The notes beneath the pieces were generated by a model. It saw only the letters and a list, made by a program, of their open reading frames with translations. It was not told the DNA's origin and searched no databases. This document shows positions 11,333-20,475 of a stretch of DNA of 29,909 nucleotides, in pieces. Each line of letters begins with the position of its first letter. Positions within the stretch are counted from its first letter, which is position 1. The DNA is from a virus, in IMG/VR virus record IMGVR_UViG_3300027849_000042, positions 1 to 29,909 of that record; one strand, 5' to 3'. The translations under genes were made by a program, and so were the position numbers.

Positions 11333-13230
11333 TGAATTTTCCCACGGACTACCAAGCGTTTATTCATACGTCACGCTACGCTAAGTGGCTAGACAAAGAG
11401 AACCGTAGAGAAAGCTGGAGTGAAACAGTAGACCGCTACATTAGCAACCTAGTGGCACCTAAGATAGACGACACTAAAACAGTTAAGATGATACGTGAAG
11501 CAATCCTTAACCTAGACACTATGCCAAGCATGAGAGCTATGATGTCAGCAGGTAAAGCCTTTGACCGTGATAACGTAGCTGGCTATAATTGTTCATACTT
11601 ACCAGTGGATGACATACGCTCATTTGACGAAGCCATGTTCATCCTATTGTGTGGTACAGGCGTAGGCTTCAGTGTAGAGCGACAGAGTGTGTCTAAGCTG
11701 CCTGAGGTGCCCAACGAGCTTACTGACACTGACGAAGTGATAAAGGTAGCCGATAGTAAGGAGGGATGGGCTAAGGCGCTTAGACGCTTAATTATGACCC
11801 TTTACGCAGGTGACATACCTCAGTGGGACGTATCGGGCGTTAGACCAGCAGGAGCTAAACTTAAGACCTTTGGTGGTCGTGCCTCAGGGCCAGCACCTTT
11901 GATTGACTTGTTTAACTTTGTAATTGAAACCTTTAAGGCAGCTAAGGGCGAGAAGTTAACTAGCCTACAGTGTCATGACATTATGTGTAAGATAGGCGAA
12001 GTAGTAGTTGTAGGGGGCGTAAGGCGTTCAGCAATGATAAGCTTAAGTAACCTAAGTGATGACCGTATGCGCCATGCTAAGTCAGGTGCCTATTGGGAGC
12101 AGAATGCACAGCGTAACCTAGCTAACAACAGTGTCGCCTATACTACGAAGCCTGATGCTACTGCATTCATGCGCGAGTGGCTAAGTCTAGTAGAGAGTGG
12201 CACAGGTGAGCGTGGTATCTTTAACCGCGTAGCTAGTCAGAAGCAAGCAGCTAAGAATGGTCGTAGAGATGCAAGCTATGAGTTTGGGACTAACCCATGT
12301 AGCGAGATCATATTACGACCCTATCAGTTCTGCAACTTAAGTGAAGTAGTGGTACGAGCTACAGACACTTTAGAAGACTTAGAGCGTAAGGTCATTGTGG
12401 CGACTATTATTGGTACACTACAGTCAACCTACACTAAGTTTCCTTACTTACGTAAGGCTTGGAATAATAACACTGAAGAGGAACGTTTGTTAGGTGTGAG
12501 TATGACAGGTATCATGGATAACCCATTGACTACCTCAGCTAACGAAAGTCTACCTGAGATGCTTGAGCATCTACGTAAAGTATCTGTAGAAACTAATGCA
12601 GTGTGGGCTGCTAAGTTAGGTGTAGCTGTGAGTACCGCAATCACAGCAGTCAAGCCTAGTGGCACAGTGTCACAGCTTGTTGATAGTGCTTCAGGTATAC
12701 ACGCTAGGCATAGTGCGTATTATATCCGTACAGTGCGCTCAGATGTTAAAGACCCTTTGACGCAGTTCATGAAGGATAAGGGAGTACCTTGGGAAGCTTG
12801 TGTGCATAAGCCAGATACTACAGTAGTGTTTAGCTTTCCACAGAAGTCACCTGAGAATGCAGTGTTAACTGAGAATACACCAGCACTTGAGCAGCTTGAG
12901 ACTTGGTTAATGTACCAACGTCACTGGTGTGAGCATAAACCTTCGGTCACTATTAATGTGCTTAAGGATGAGTGGATGGAAGTAGGTGCATTTGTATATA
13001 AGAACTTTGATGAGATGAGTGGCGTTAGCTTCTTACCTTACAACGAACATATCTACCAGCAAGCACCTTATCAAGACTGCACTAAGGAAGTTTATGAGGA
13101 CTTCTTAAGTAAGATGCCTGATGCTATTGAGTGGGCAGGTTTAGCTGCTTATGAAATGGAGGACACCACAGTAGGGTCACAGACGTTTGCATGTAGTGGA
13201 GGCTCATGTGAAATAGTTGACTTAGTTTAG
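11332..13230 (+). CDS. nrdJ: Class II (adenosylcobalamin-dependent) ribonucleotide reductase, monomeric type
   Basis: Converts ribonucleotides to deoxyribonucleotides for phage DNA synthesis. At 632 residues it fits the compact monomeric class II type related to the Lactobacillus leichmannii enzyme. Key residues: C87 (YNCSYL) and C334 (FCNLS) as the active-site redox pair; N321, C323 and E325 in NPCSEI, with C323 as the thiyl radical; and the C-terminal pair C621/C626 (CSGGSC) that accepts electrons from glutaredoxin. There is no separate radical-generating subunit gene, as expected when adenosylcobalamin provides the radical. The host must therefore make or import B12. Marine podoviruses often carry this class. 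It is the last gene before the bidirectional terminator. Confidence 0.92.
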   Translation: MNFPTDYQAFIHTSRYAKWLDKENRRESWSETVDRYISNLVAPKIDDTKTVKMIREAILNLDTMPSMRAMMSAGKAFDRDNVAGYNCSYLPVDDIRSFDEAMFILLCGTGVGFSVERQSVSKLPEVPNELTDTDEVIKVADSKEGWAKALRRLIMTLYAGDIPQWDVSGVRPAGAKLKTFGGRASGPAPLIDLFNFVIETFKAAKGEKLTSLQCHDIMCKIGEVVVVGGVRRSAMISLSNLSDDRMRHAKSGAYWEQNAQRNLANNSVAYTTKPDATAFMREWLSLVESGTGERGIFNRVASQKQAAKNGRRDASYEFGTNPCSEIILRPYQFCNLSEVVVRATDTLEDLERKVIVATIIGTLQSTYTKFPYLRKAWNNNTEEERLLGVSMTGIMDNPLTTSANESLPEMLEHLRKVSVETNAVWAAKLGVAVSTAITAVKPSGTVSQLVDSASGIHARHSAYYIRTVRSDVKDPLTQFMKDKGVPWEACVHKPDTTVVFSFPQKSPENAVLTENTPALEQLETWLMYQRHWCEHKPSVTINVLKDEWMEVGAFVYKNFDEMSGVSFLPYNEHIYQQAPYQDCTKEVYEDFLSKMPDAIEWAGLAAYEMEDTTVGSQTFACSGGSCEIVDLV

Positions 13231-13242
13231 ATAGACAGGCAT

Positions 13243-13289
13243 AAAAAAGGACACCTCAGGTCGTAATGACTTGGGTGTCCTTTTTTTTT
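13243..13289. terminator. Bidirectional intrinsic terminator between converging blocks
   Basis: A long hairpin (GGACACC-T-CAGGTC, loop GTAAT, GACTTGG-GTGTCC with one bulge or mismatch) is flanked by six A on the left and nine T on the right. It therefore has a T-tract for transcripts from either strand. It lies between the RNR stop (13230) and the last late gene (stop at 13299) and ends both transcription blocks. Confidence 0.95.
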
Positions 13290-13298
13290 GTCTTGAGT

Positions 13299-14921
13299 TT
13301 AGAAAGCTGAGTTACGTTTAAGCATGCTCATATCCCTCTTTCTCTTTTCCTCCTCTTCTATTTTAGACACTCCACCAGCAAACTGACCACTAAACAAACC
13401 GTTAGACCTAGTAGGCGCAGTAGCGGTACGTGCGTTGCCTTGCATCTCTGAAGTGAATGCACCTGTACGTCTATTTGACGCACCTTGGGCATACTTCTTA
13501 GCGAAAGTTGTCGCAGCAGCAGAACCAGTTACACCTAAAGCTCCCATTGTACCACCTATGGCACTAGCTGTAGTCACAGCAAATATCTGGTTAAGGGCAT
13601 TAGTAGGTGCCATTTTACCAAGGGACGCTAGAAACTGCTGTGAGTGTGTACCACTGTCTGCAATAAACTCCTTAAAGCGGTCTATCTCCACAGCGTCATA
13701 GTGCTTAGAGTCTCGTGGGCTGTTTATAATTTTAACTAAGGCTGCCTTCATTTGGTCAACATTGCTCTGCCCTTTAAAAGACTCATCAAGTTTTATTTTA
13801 GCAACAATACGGTCTATGGTTTCAGCCTTACGGAACTGTCGGTTAGTTGCACGAGCTACAGACATTGCCTCACTGGTGTTGGGGTGTGCCTGTATCAGGT
13901 CATCTATCATGTTAATAGCATCCAGCACTATTGACTGATCATTACCATCCCCTTTAACCTTAGCCGCCTTATACTTCTTCCATAACGACTGTTGCGTCCT
14001 GTCAAGCTCAATAAGCTCCACACCTCGCTTCTTTGCATCTTCAGACAGACCAGCTATTAACTTAAAAGTATCTTTCTGTATTGTGGACTCCGCAGAGTAG
14101 TTCTTACTTTGCTGTACCTTATCCACAAAAGCATACTTGGCTTTATTGACCATAGGGCCATTAAACCTAATGTTACTCTTTTTGACAAGCTCGTAGGCAG
14201 CATTCTTAGCATCCTTTAAGACTTGGGTTGTGCTAACCTCAGGGGCATTGCCACGCTTCTTAGCAAGAGCAGCTACACTTTTAGCGTAGACACTTTTGAA
14301 GACATCTGTAGATACTGCCATTACCTTGCCACCTACAACACCAAACATAGCAGAAGGTACGGCTACACTAGTGGCTGCATCAAGACGGTCAACAACACTT
14401 CCGTTTGTGTCTAAGAAGACATAACCTGTGCCGCCTACAGCGCCTTGTGCTGCCATAGTTCCTATAGTGGCTATAGCGCCCTTACCTAACTTGATAAGGC
14501 CTAAGGCTTTGTTTATGGGACTAAGGAGGGCACCACCTATCTCAGCGCCCATAGCAAGTCCTGCGTTCTCTTCGGCAAACTCATCCATCTTAGCCTGTTC
14601 TTGAGCTAGTTCATCATCAAAGATTTCACCCATTGGGCGCTCATCACCTGTGAGCTTTTGACCTGCTGCGTTGATACCTGCGTTAAAAGGTTTGGCAGCA
14701 CCAAAGGAAAAACCTTTAGTGGCTTCACGTACCACACCACCTACAGTGTCCTTAACGTCCTTAGCTGTGTCTACCATGCCTGCAAATAAAGACTGCTCCT
14801 CTTGCGGTACTTCAGCATCTAGTGCCGTGATCATATCAGCAATTTCATTAGCACTGGCGTTGTCACCAGCGGCTACAGCTTTTTTACCTGCTGCAACCAT
14901 TTGTTCCCTAGTGTAAGCCAT
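13299..14921 (-). CDS. Internal virion (ejection) protein, 540 aa
   Basis: Last gene of the late block. An Ala/Lys/Gly-rich protein with several hydrophobic Gly/Ala stretches that could insert into a membrane: about 130-175 (GLAMGAEIGGALL, then AIATIGTMAAQGAVGG) and about 440-475 (TTASAIGGTMGALGVTGSAAATT). The middle is charged and helical. The N terminus (YTREQMVAAGKKAVAAGDNASANEIA) is a small helical repeat seen in ejection proteins. Size, position after the tail genes and the glycine-zipper stretches suggest a protein ejected from the virion to form a DNA channel, as T7 gp14-gp16 do. No lytic transglycosylase motif is visible. Confidence 0.7.
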   Translation of the reverse strand: MAYTREQMVAAGKKAVAAGDNASANEIADMITALDAEVPQEEQSLFAGMVDTAKDVKDTVGGVVREATKGFSFGAAKPFNAGINAAGQKLTGDERPMGEIFDDELAQEQAKMDEFAEENAGLAMGAEIGGALLSPINKALGLIKLGKGAIATIGTMAAQGAVGGTGYVFLDTNGSVVDRLDAATSVAVPSAMFGVVGGKVMAVSTDVFKSVYAKSVAALAKKRGNAPEVSTTQVLKDAKNAAYELVKKSNIRFNGPMVNKAKYAFVDKVQQSKNYSAESTIQKDTFKLIAGLSEDAKKRGVELIELDRTQQSLWKKYKAAKVKGDGNDQSIVLDAINMIDDLIQAHPNTSEAMSVARATNRQFRKAETIDRIVAKIKLDESFKGQSNVDQMKAALVKIINSPRDSKHYDAVEIDRFKEFIADSGTHSQQFLASLGKMAPTNALNQIFAVTTASAIGGTMGALGVTGSAAATTFAKKYAQGASNRRTGAFTSEMQGNARTATAPTRSNGLFSGQFAGGVSKIEEEEKRKRDMSMLKRNSAF

Positions 14922-14939
14922 AATTATTCTTCCTAAAAT

Positions 14940-16400
14940 TTATTCAAAGTAACTACTAGCCGTAGCACTTAAAGGTGCGCTTGCAGCCGCGTTAGGGCCA
15001 ACTCCAGTCCCAAAGCCTGCTTCGGCTTGTGTGGCTTTACCTTCGGCCTTAGCAGCCGCTTCAGCATCACCCCAGTACACTAGAGGTACACTATCGGGGT
15101 TCTTTCTATTGTGCCTCTCAATATCGGCACGAGAGCCATGTAAGCCGTTTTTAAAGCGTATTTGATAGTCCTTCATGTTCCTAACCCAACTCTCTTTGGA
15201 CTGTCTCAACGATAAGGCACCACGAGCAGCCTTAAGTAAGTCAAGTTCTGCCTTGTTTATGGCTCCTAAAGCACCGCCTGTTTTACTTGCCGCGCGCATG
15301 TCGGCTAAGGTGTCAAAGGCAGCATCAGCTAGGATAGGTTCCATTTGAACTTCAAGGTTAGAACGTTCAGTGCCCTCAAAGGCTCCTGCCGCTTTACCTA
15401 GGTTGTTCCTACCAAAGATAGGTGTGAGTGCACTGTCTAGCTCGGCAATTTCCAAAGCCCTGTCTATGGCAGTATTTATGGTGATACCTTGTTGTAGTGC
15501 TACAGACTGCGCGTTATACTCACGCTCCTCGTCCCCTTCTAACTCAGCTTCGGCTTTTCTCGCGGCTAACCACTGTGGGCCGTTTTCAATGGGTTCATAA
15601 TGACTAGGATTACCCTTATCATCTAGGATAAGTTGCATACCTTCTATCTGTATACTTGCCAGTGGGTCAGAGTCACCTTTAGCTATTTGCTTCATGTCCC
15701 CATTGACACTGGTAAGCCAGAAAGTACCCTCAGGTAAGCTACCGTCATTAGCTGCGTTCCACTCACCTGCTGTTTGTACAGTCTTCTTATTCTTAGCTGC
15801 TTCTCGTTCAGCCTGCTTTATTGCTGCTGTCTCTGTAGCACCTTCCTTACGTAGAACTTCTGCCCTTTCGTCTGCAAGTTGTTTCTCCTTTACCTCGTAC
15901 TTATAGGCAAGAGCTTCCTTCTCATCAATGATCTTCTGTGCTGCTAATTCTTGTACACGGGCAGCCTCTTCTGCGTCTGCTGTAGCTTTGGCGGCTGCTG
16001 CGGCTATGTCTGTCTCTTCCTTCTTAGCTGCCTTAGCTAGGACAAGCATCTTAGCCGAAGCCGCAGGGTATGTCTTAGCTAATATCTTAGCTTGCTCGTA
16101 CATTAGTGCTGACTGCTCTGAGCCTTGTGCTGCTAGGAAGCCTTGTTGCGCTTGAGACTGTGCAGCGTTAGTAGCTTCAAGCTTCTCACGTTCAGCATCC
16201 TGACCACCGCCTAGTGACCCTGCTAGTGCCCTACCTAAGCTAGAGCCTATCAAAGAGGCAGCTTGAGCTTGCATAGGGTCACGAGAGCCTTGCCCTGCCT
16301 GTTGCATTAATTGTTGTTGTAACGTAGCGCCCTGTTGGTTTCTCTTCGCTAGAAGATCATCAATAGATGGGCCTTGTGTAAATAGTCCGTTCTGTGCCAT
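14940..16400 (-). CDS. Internal virion (ejection) protein, coiled coil, 486 aa
   Basis: Second of three large proteins at the end of the late block. It starts with a Gln-rich part (about 20-60), then a long Ala/Glu/Lys heptad-like coiled coil (about 70-205, for example AAAAAKATADAEEAARVQELAAQ), then a globular C-terminal half. It has no membrane segment. The layout suits a virion core or ejection protein that assembles around a channel. It lies 18 bases from the next gene in the same direction. The family is inferred from position and composition; there is no diagnostic motif. Confidence 0.65.
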   Translation of the reverse strand: MAQNGLFTQGPSIDDLLAKRNQQGATLQQQLMQQAGQGSRDPMQAQAASLIGSSLGRALAGSLGGGQDAEREKLEATNAAQSQAQQGFLAAQGSEQSALMYEQAKILAKTYPAASAKMLVLAKAAKKEETDIAAAAAKATADAEEAARVQELAAQKIIDEKEALAYKYEVKEKQLADERAEVLRKEGATETAAIKQAEREAAKNKKTVQTAGEWNAANDGSLPEGTFWLTSVNGDMKQIAKGDSDPLASIQIEGMQLILDDKGNPSHYEPIENGPQWLAARKAEAELEGDEEREYNAQSVALQQGITINTAIDRALEIAELDSALTPIFGRNNLGKAAGAFEGTERSNLEVQMEPILADAAFDTLADMRAASKTGGALGAINKAELDLLKAARGALSLRQSKESWVRNMKDYQIRFKNGLHGSRADIERHNRKNPDSVPLVYWGDAEAAAKAEGKATQAEAGFGTGVGPNAAASAPLSATASSYFE

Positions 16401-16412
16401 GTGTCTATACCT

Positions 16413-17837
16413 CTATGAAAATAAGTTGCTTAACCAAGAGCCGCCAGCGTTAGTACCTAAGAACGATGAACCTAAACCTACGGCACCTGTGAGCCAAGGG
16501 TCAGCCTGATAGTTAGCGCGGTCTGCTTGAGCTTGTGCTGTCAACCTAGAAATGTCATTACGGTCTTGATCAATTGAGTAGCCTTGATCTAGTGCTTGTT
16601 GCTGTTGATTGACACCTATGTTGCCCATACCTGCACCTAACATGCCTTGTCCAGCGCCCATAAGGTTGCCAAACTGCTGCTGTTGTAGGCCTTGGTTAAC
16701 ACCAAACTGTGACATATCTAAACCTGACTGCTGCATCTGGTTACCAAACATGTTCTGACCTACGCCCATGAGGTTACCAAACTGCTGCTGCTGTAGACCT
16801 TGGTTAACACCAAACTGATCACGGTCTAAGCCTGCTTGTTGTAGTTGCTGACCAAAGGCATCATTAGTTGATTGTGCTGATAACTGTGCAAGTGCTTGCG
16901 CCTGTGCTTGGTTCATACCAAAGGCATCTGGTTGTACCATGCCGTTACCTGCACCTGCACCTTCGCCTGCAATACGCAGACCTAAGCGACCACCACCAAA
17001 CATACTTTCGTTGTTCATAGCACGTTGTTGTGCAAACTGTGGTTCTAGTAAGGCTGCACGTTGTGAGTAAAGTTCTTGCGCACGTCCTTCAGGATTGAAG
17101 TTATAATTAAACTGGTCTGGAGCCTGTTGTGCTTGTGCGCCTGCTTGGTCTAAGAAACCTTGTGCCTGTGAAGGGTCAAAGTTATAGTTAAACTCATCAG
17201 GAGCCTGCTGTGCTAGATCACTAGCTTGACCAAAGAGGCCTGTACCTTGGCCTATCAAGTCCGACAGACCTTCAGTACCCTCAAGTGCTTGTGCGCCAGT
17301 TCTAAAGGTTACTGGATTGAATGTACCTGCGTCTGCATTGCCTGTAGGTATAGCGGCTCCTGTGGCTGCCATAGTCGGTGTATCATTTTGCATAGGAGGT
17401 AAGCCAGCGGCCTGTCGTTGCTGTGGGTTCATTGCGTTAGGTAGCTGCCGATCTAGTTGAGGCTTACGAGCTAAGGTAACTAACTCTGATTGTGTCATAT
17501 GTGCTGTCTTAGGGTTCCGAGCTAGTTGCTCATAGATGCCTTTAGCTTCGTCATTCATACCATATTTAACTTGGTTCCAAGCACTACCTAAGGGGTTGAA
17601 GTTAGCGGCAGAACTTAAGAGGCCACCTACAGTTCCTTGATCTGTCCCTAAACCTGTGCCATTTAAAATCTTATTAGCTACGTTACTTTTTAATGTAGGG
17701 TCAGCAGCGCTGTAGTTTGCAGGGTAGTTAGCCCCTGTAGCTGTCTGTGTTGTCTGACCTGCGTAGCGTCCAGCAGGGCCATTAGACCCATTAGCTACCG
17801 CAGGTTCATCTTTTTTAAAAAAGTCAAAAAATCCCAT
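16413..17837 (-). CDS. Gln/Asn-rich virion protein with internal repeats, 474 aa
   Basis: Begins MGFFDFFKKDEP, possibly a membrane-associating amphipathic start. It then becomes Gln/Asn/Gly-rich with two repeat families: QQAPD-[EQ]-FNYNF (two copies near 213-250) and FGVNQGLQQQQFGNLMG (two copies near 348-400, about 36 residues apart). The C terminus has a Gly-rich hydrophobic stretch (TGAVGLGSSFLGTNAGG). This fits the first of three internal virion or ejection proteins in podoviruses. Its start overlaps the stop of the upstream chaperone-like gene by one base. A prion-like composition of this kind may help packing inside the capsid. Confidence 0.65.
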   Translation of the reverse strand: MGFFDFFKKDEPAVANGSNGPAGRYAGQTTQTATGANYPANYSAADPTLKSNVANKILNGTGLGTDQGTVGGLLSSAANFNPLGSAWNQVKYGMNDEAKGIYEQLARNPKTAHMTQSELVTLARKPQLDRQLPNAMNPQQRQAAGLPPMQNDTPTMAATGAAIPTGNADAGTFNPVTFRTGAQALEGTEGLSDLIGQGTGLFGQASDLAQQAPDEFNYNFDPSQAQGFLDQAGAQAQQAPDQFNYNFNPEGRAQELYSQRAALLEPQFAQQRAMNNESMFGGGRLGLRIAGEGAGAGNGMVQPDAFGMNQAQAQALAQLSAQSTNDAFGQQLQQAGLDRDQFGVNQGLQQQQFGNLMGVGQNMFGNQMQQSGLDMSQFGVNQGLQQQQFGNLMGAGQGMLGAGMGNIGVNQQQQALDQGYSIDQDRNDISRLTAQAQADRANYQADPWLTGAVGLGSSFLGTNAGGSWLSNLFS

Positions 17838-18196
17838 TATGCTGTCTCCTTCCTTAAGTAAACTGCTCTAGCTTCTTGACGCTTGATTAGTATGTCTTGT
17901 GGGATAGCTTCCCCTGTCTCAAACTTACGAGATACATACCAATCTGTCTCAGCTAAGTAAGCCATGGAAATATTATTAACAGCCTGTTGATTAACATACG
18001 CTATCTCTTCCTCAGTAGGCGCTACATAAGCAGCTATATCACCTGCTAGTGTCATTGTCTCTAATAAAGCCTCATTATTAATAGTTGTGTCCGAATCATT
18101 AGGGTCTAAGGTGTAAGGTATCCATCCATAGATAGGATGCTCTATCTCACAATCAACTCTACTATTCATATTATATACTGCACTTCTATAATTCAT
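17837..18196 (-). CDS. Tail fibre assembly-like protein, 119 aa
   Basis: The N-terminal part contains VDCEIEHPIYGWIPYTLDPND (about 14-34), a segment common at the start of phage tail-fibre assembly proteins. The C-terminal part contains AETDWYVSRKFETGEAIPQDILIKRQEAR (about 82-110), matching the ATDWY-x-x-R-x-x-ETG-x-x-IP pattern of that group. Such chaperones fold or trimerise the fibre encoded next to them. Here the fibre gene is immediately upstream in transcription (18196-18915, TAATG overlap), which strongly supports a pair. Intracellular, not expected in the virion. Confidence 0.75.
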   Translation of the reverse strand: MNYRSAVYNMNSRVDCEIEHPIYGWIPYTLDPNDSDTTINNEALLETMTLAGDIAAYVAPTEEEIAYVNQQAVNNISMAYLAETDWYVSRKFETGEAIPQDILIKRQEARAVYLRKETA

Positions 18197-18915
18197 TATG
18201 AAATCCTCACAAAGATACTTACCGATTTACCATCACCCGTCCAATTACTAGTCCTACCCATTATTCGCCACGTACCTGAGGGTGAGCCATGGCCATTACC
18301 TTCGGCATCACTATATCTTAAACCTGAACCTGCTATGGTAGTCCCCGCAGTTGGTAGGTTACTGGCATAAGCTGACGAAATCGTTTCACACATTGCATAA
18401 GAACCTACTGTGTTAAGGCTTGTGCTGGGAGTTCCTGCTGGCCCTGTAGCACCAGTACCGCCTGTAGATCCTGTAGATCCTGTAGCTCCAGCAGAACCGT
18501 TAGTTCCATTGGTTCCATTGGTTCCATTGGTTCCAGCAGGGCCTGTAGCACCTGCTGGCCCTGTGTCACCTAAAGTACCTGAATTAACTACAAAGGCTGT
18601 AGTGGCTAACTGTGTAGTGTTAGTACCTACGGACGCTGTAGGTGCTGTAGGTGCCCCTGTGAGGGCCGTACTAGCCTTCTGAGCCTGTACAAAAGCTGTG
18701 GTAGCTAACTGTGTACTACTGGTCGCTGTAGCCGCTGTAGGCGCTGTAGGCGTACCTGTGAGCGCAGTGTTACTTGAGTTAGCTTTAGTAGCTACTGCTG
18801 TGGCTATGTTATTAAATTCATCATCCAACTCAGTACCACTTAAGGTCTTGAGAGGGTTCCCTGTGACTAGGGCATCCTTTGATGCAAAGTTAGTTGCTTT
18901 TGTGTAATTAGACAT
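18196..18915 (-). CDS. Tail fibre with collagen-like stalk, 239 aa
   Basis: Fibre-type protein. The N-terminal segment DALVTGNPLKTLSGTELDDEFNNI (about 14-37) resembles virion-attachment ends of podovirus fibres. Two repeats of TALTG-[TA]-PTAPTA...TQLATTAFV (about 50-76 and 84-109) are standard in phage fibres. A Gly-X-Y collagen-like run follows (about 116-163) with GTN and GAT repeats. The C-terminal 75 residues form a compact domain with one Cys (176), ending in VSIFVRIS, the probable receptor-binding tip. It is short for a main fibre, so it may be a side appendage. Its assembly partner is the next gene. Confidence 0.8.
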   Translation of the reverse strand: MSNYTKATNFASKDALVTGNPLKTLSGTELDDEFNNIATAVATKANSSNTALTGTPTAPTAATATSSTQLATTAFVQAQKASTALTGAPTAPTASVGTNTTQLATTAFVVNSGTLGDTGPAGATGPAGTNGTNGTNGTNGSAGATGSTGSTGGTGATGPAGTPSTSLNTVGSYAMCETISSAYASNLPTAGTTIAGSGLRYSDAEGNGHGSPSGTWRIMGRTSNWTGDGKSVSIFVRIS

Positions 18916-18917
18916 GG

Positions 18918-20474
18918 TTAAAGTACCTTACCTTGTTTAGCGTAAATTGATAACTTCTGTAGGCTCATTGCTGTGCCATTGATTGTAGTTGTAAAACCTA
19001 TTTGGAGGATGTTACCAGCTCCCTGTGCAGGGGCCGATTGTTCATTAATTAAGACTGAACCAGCAAACTCCGCTATACCATACTCGGCTGTACCATACTC
19101 GTAGACTGTACCAGACTCAAGAGTGAATGTCTCAGAGAAGTAGACAGGGCTATACTCGTAGCCTATCTTAAGTGAGAACGTCTGGCCCGAAGCGCCTACT
19201 GTAGTGGCTGTAGCTCTTTTAATTATCTTATTGATGTTAGGCATCTCTAAGTCAAAGTAGTTACTGTAGTAAGCCATTGGGTAGGAAGCAGTACCATCTA
19301 AGTAATTACGATACTGGGCTATACCATTAGGCTGTGCGTAGTACAACTCAGAACCTACTGACAACAATCCATTAGGTGTCAGTGAAGGCCATACTGTAGT
19401 CCTGTAGCTACCATCTTCAAGCATCATCCTAGTGTCGAAACAAAAGGTCTGTGTAGTGGCAGGGAACGTAAGTAAGTAGAAAGCATTAGTAGCTGAGTAG
19501 ACTGACTTAACATTAGCTAAGGTTTCAGCAGTAACAGCCTGTATGATGTCATCACGTACATTCTTAGAGATGTCCCTCATAGGCTGAGATTTCTCTTGTA
19601 CGGTACGGTTCAACGAACGTACACCAGTGTTGCTTAAGAACAAGATGTCCTCTCCAGTGTTCTGTACGGAGTCCCTAGCGATACATCCGACACCTTGGAT
19701 AACTTCTACTAGGGTTAAGCTAGTGGTAGTCATGGATGCTTGGAAGTTATTACCGTCACCATAGATGATAATGTTATTCTTACAGAAGATGATCAAGTAG
19801 CCGTTATGTGCGCCTAAGGCTACTATCTCATCAGCGCCTTGGGTAAGGACACTAGAGATATCTATAGAGCCTGCTGTGCCTGTACCGAAGTTACGACCAT
19901 CTAGTACATCAGAGAACCATACTGTCGTCTTGTTAGTCGGTGTATCTGCGTGCCATACACGACCATAGGCTGATAAGGCTGTGTTGGATAGTTGGTGTGT
20001 CCCTACTGTAGGCGTATGAGCAACAAAGGACTCAAAGGTATCCGCTACACCTAAGTTAGTGTAGATGAGTGGAATATAGCCACGCTGATAAAAGTAAGTA
20101 TGATCATTTAAGACGACTGCTTGCCAGTTACCTACTGCTATTGTGTCTGTAGTCGTAGGGGTCAGTGTAGTTAATGCTGCCTCACCTTTGTAGAACTTAG
20201 TGGCACTCCACGACATCCTAGTGCGGTCACCTGTTATCTCTTGGAAGTCTGATAAGCCAGTTAGGTTAATACCTACGTTATCATCAGCTACTGTGTCCAA
20301 AGTCGTAGATAGCGTAGACCACCCCTTACGGGCACCTAGGCGACCATACTTGTCTATGACACAGTTGTCTGCATGTAGTGCGAAGCCTTCCTGAAGTGTG
20401 ACTCCAGACTCTTGGGTGTTTAAACCGTAGAATGCTGGGGCAGCTATGGAAGACGTTAATAATGGTTTAGCCAT
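18918..20474 (-). CDS. Tail tubular protein B (nozzle), T7 gp12-like
   Basis: A 518-residue protein encoded directly after tail tubular protein A, the order found in T7-like phages. It starts with NTQESGVTLQEGFALHADNCVIDKYGRLGARKGW, the opening pattern of gp12-like nozzle proteins (an N-rich first strand, a recurring DN-x-x-x-D-x-x-GRL-x-x-RKG segment). The rest is beta-rich, as expected for the six-subunit tube that leads DNA from adaptor to cell. It is shorter than T7 gp12 (794 residues), so peripheral insertions are probably missing. RBS GGGAGG precedes the start. Confidence 0.85.
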   Translation of the reverse strand: MAKPLLTSSIAAPAFYGLNTQESGVTLQEGFALHADNCVIDKYGRLGARKGWSTLSTTLDTVADDNVGINLTGLSDFQEITGDRTRMSWSATKFYKGEAALTTLTPTTTDTIAVGNWQAVVLNDHTYFYQRGYIPLIYTNLGVADTFESFVAHTPTVGTHQLSNTALSAYGRVWHADTPTNKTTVWFSDVLDGRNFGTGTAGSIDISSVLTQGADEIVALGAHNGYLIIFCKNNIIIYGDGNNFQASMTTTSLTLVEVIQGVGCIARDSVQNTGEDILFLSNTGVRSLNRTVQEKSQPMRDISKNVRDDIIQAVTAETLANVKSVYSATNAFYLLTFPATTQTFCFDTRMMLEDGSYRTTVWPSLTPNGLLSVGSELYYAQPNGIAQYRNYLDGTASYPMAYYSNYFDLEMPNINKIIKRATATTVGASGQTFSLKIGYEYSPVYFSETFTLESGTVYEYGTAEYGIAEFAGSVLINEQSAPAQGAGNILQIGFTTTINGTAMSLQKLSIYAKQGKVL

Positions 20475-20475
20475 T

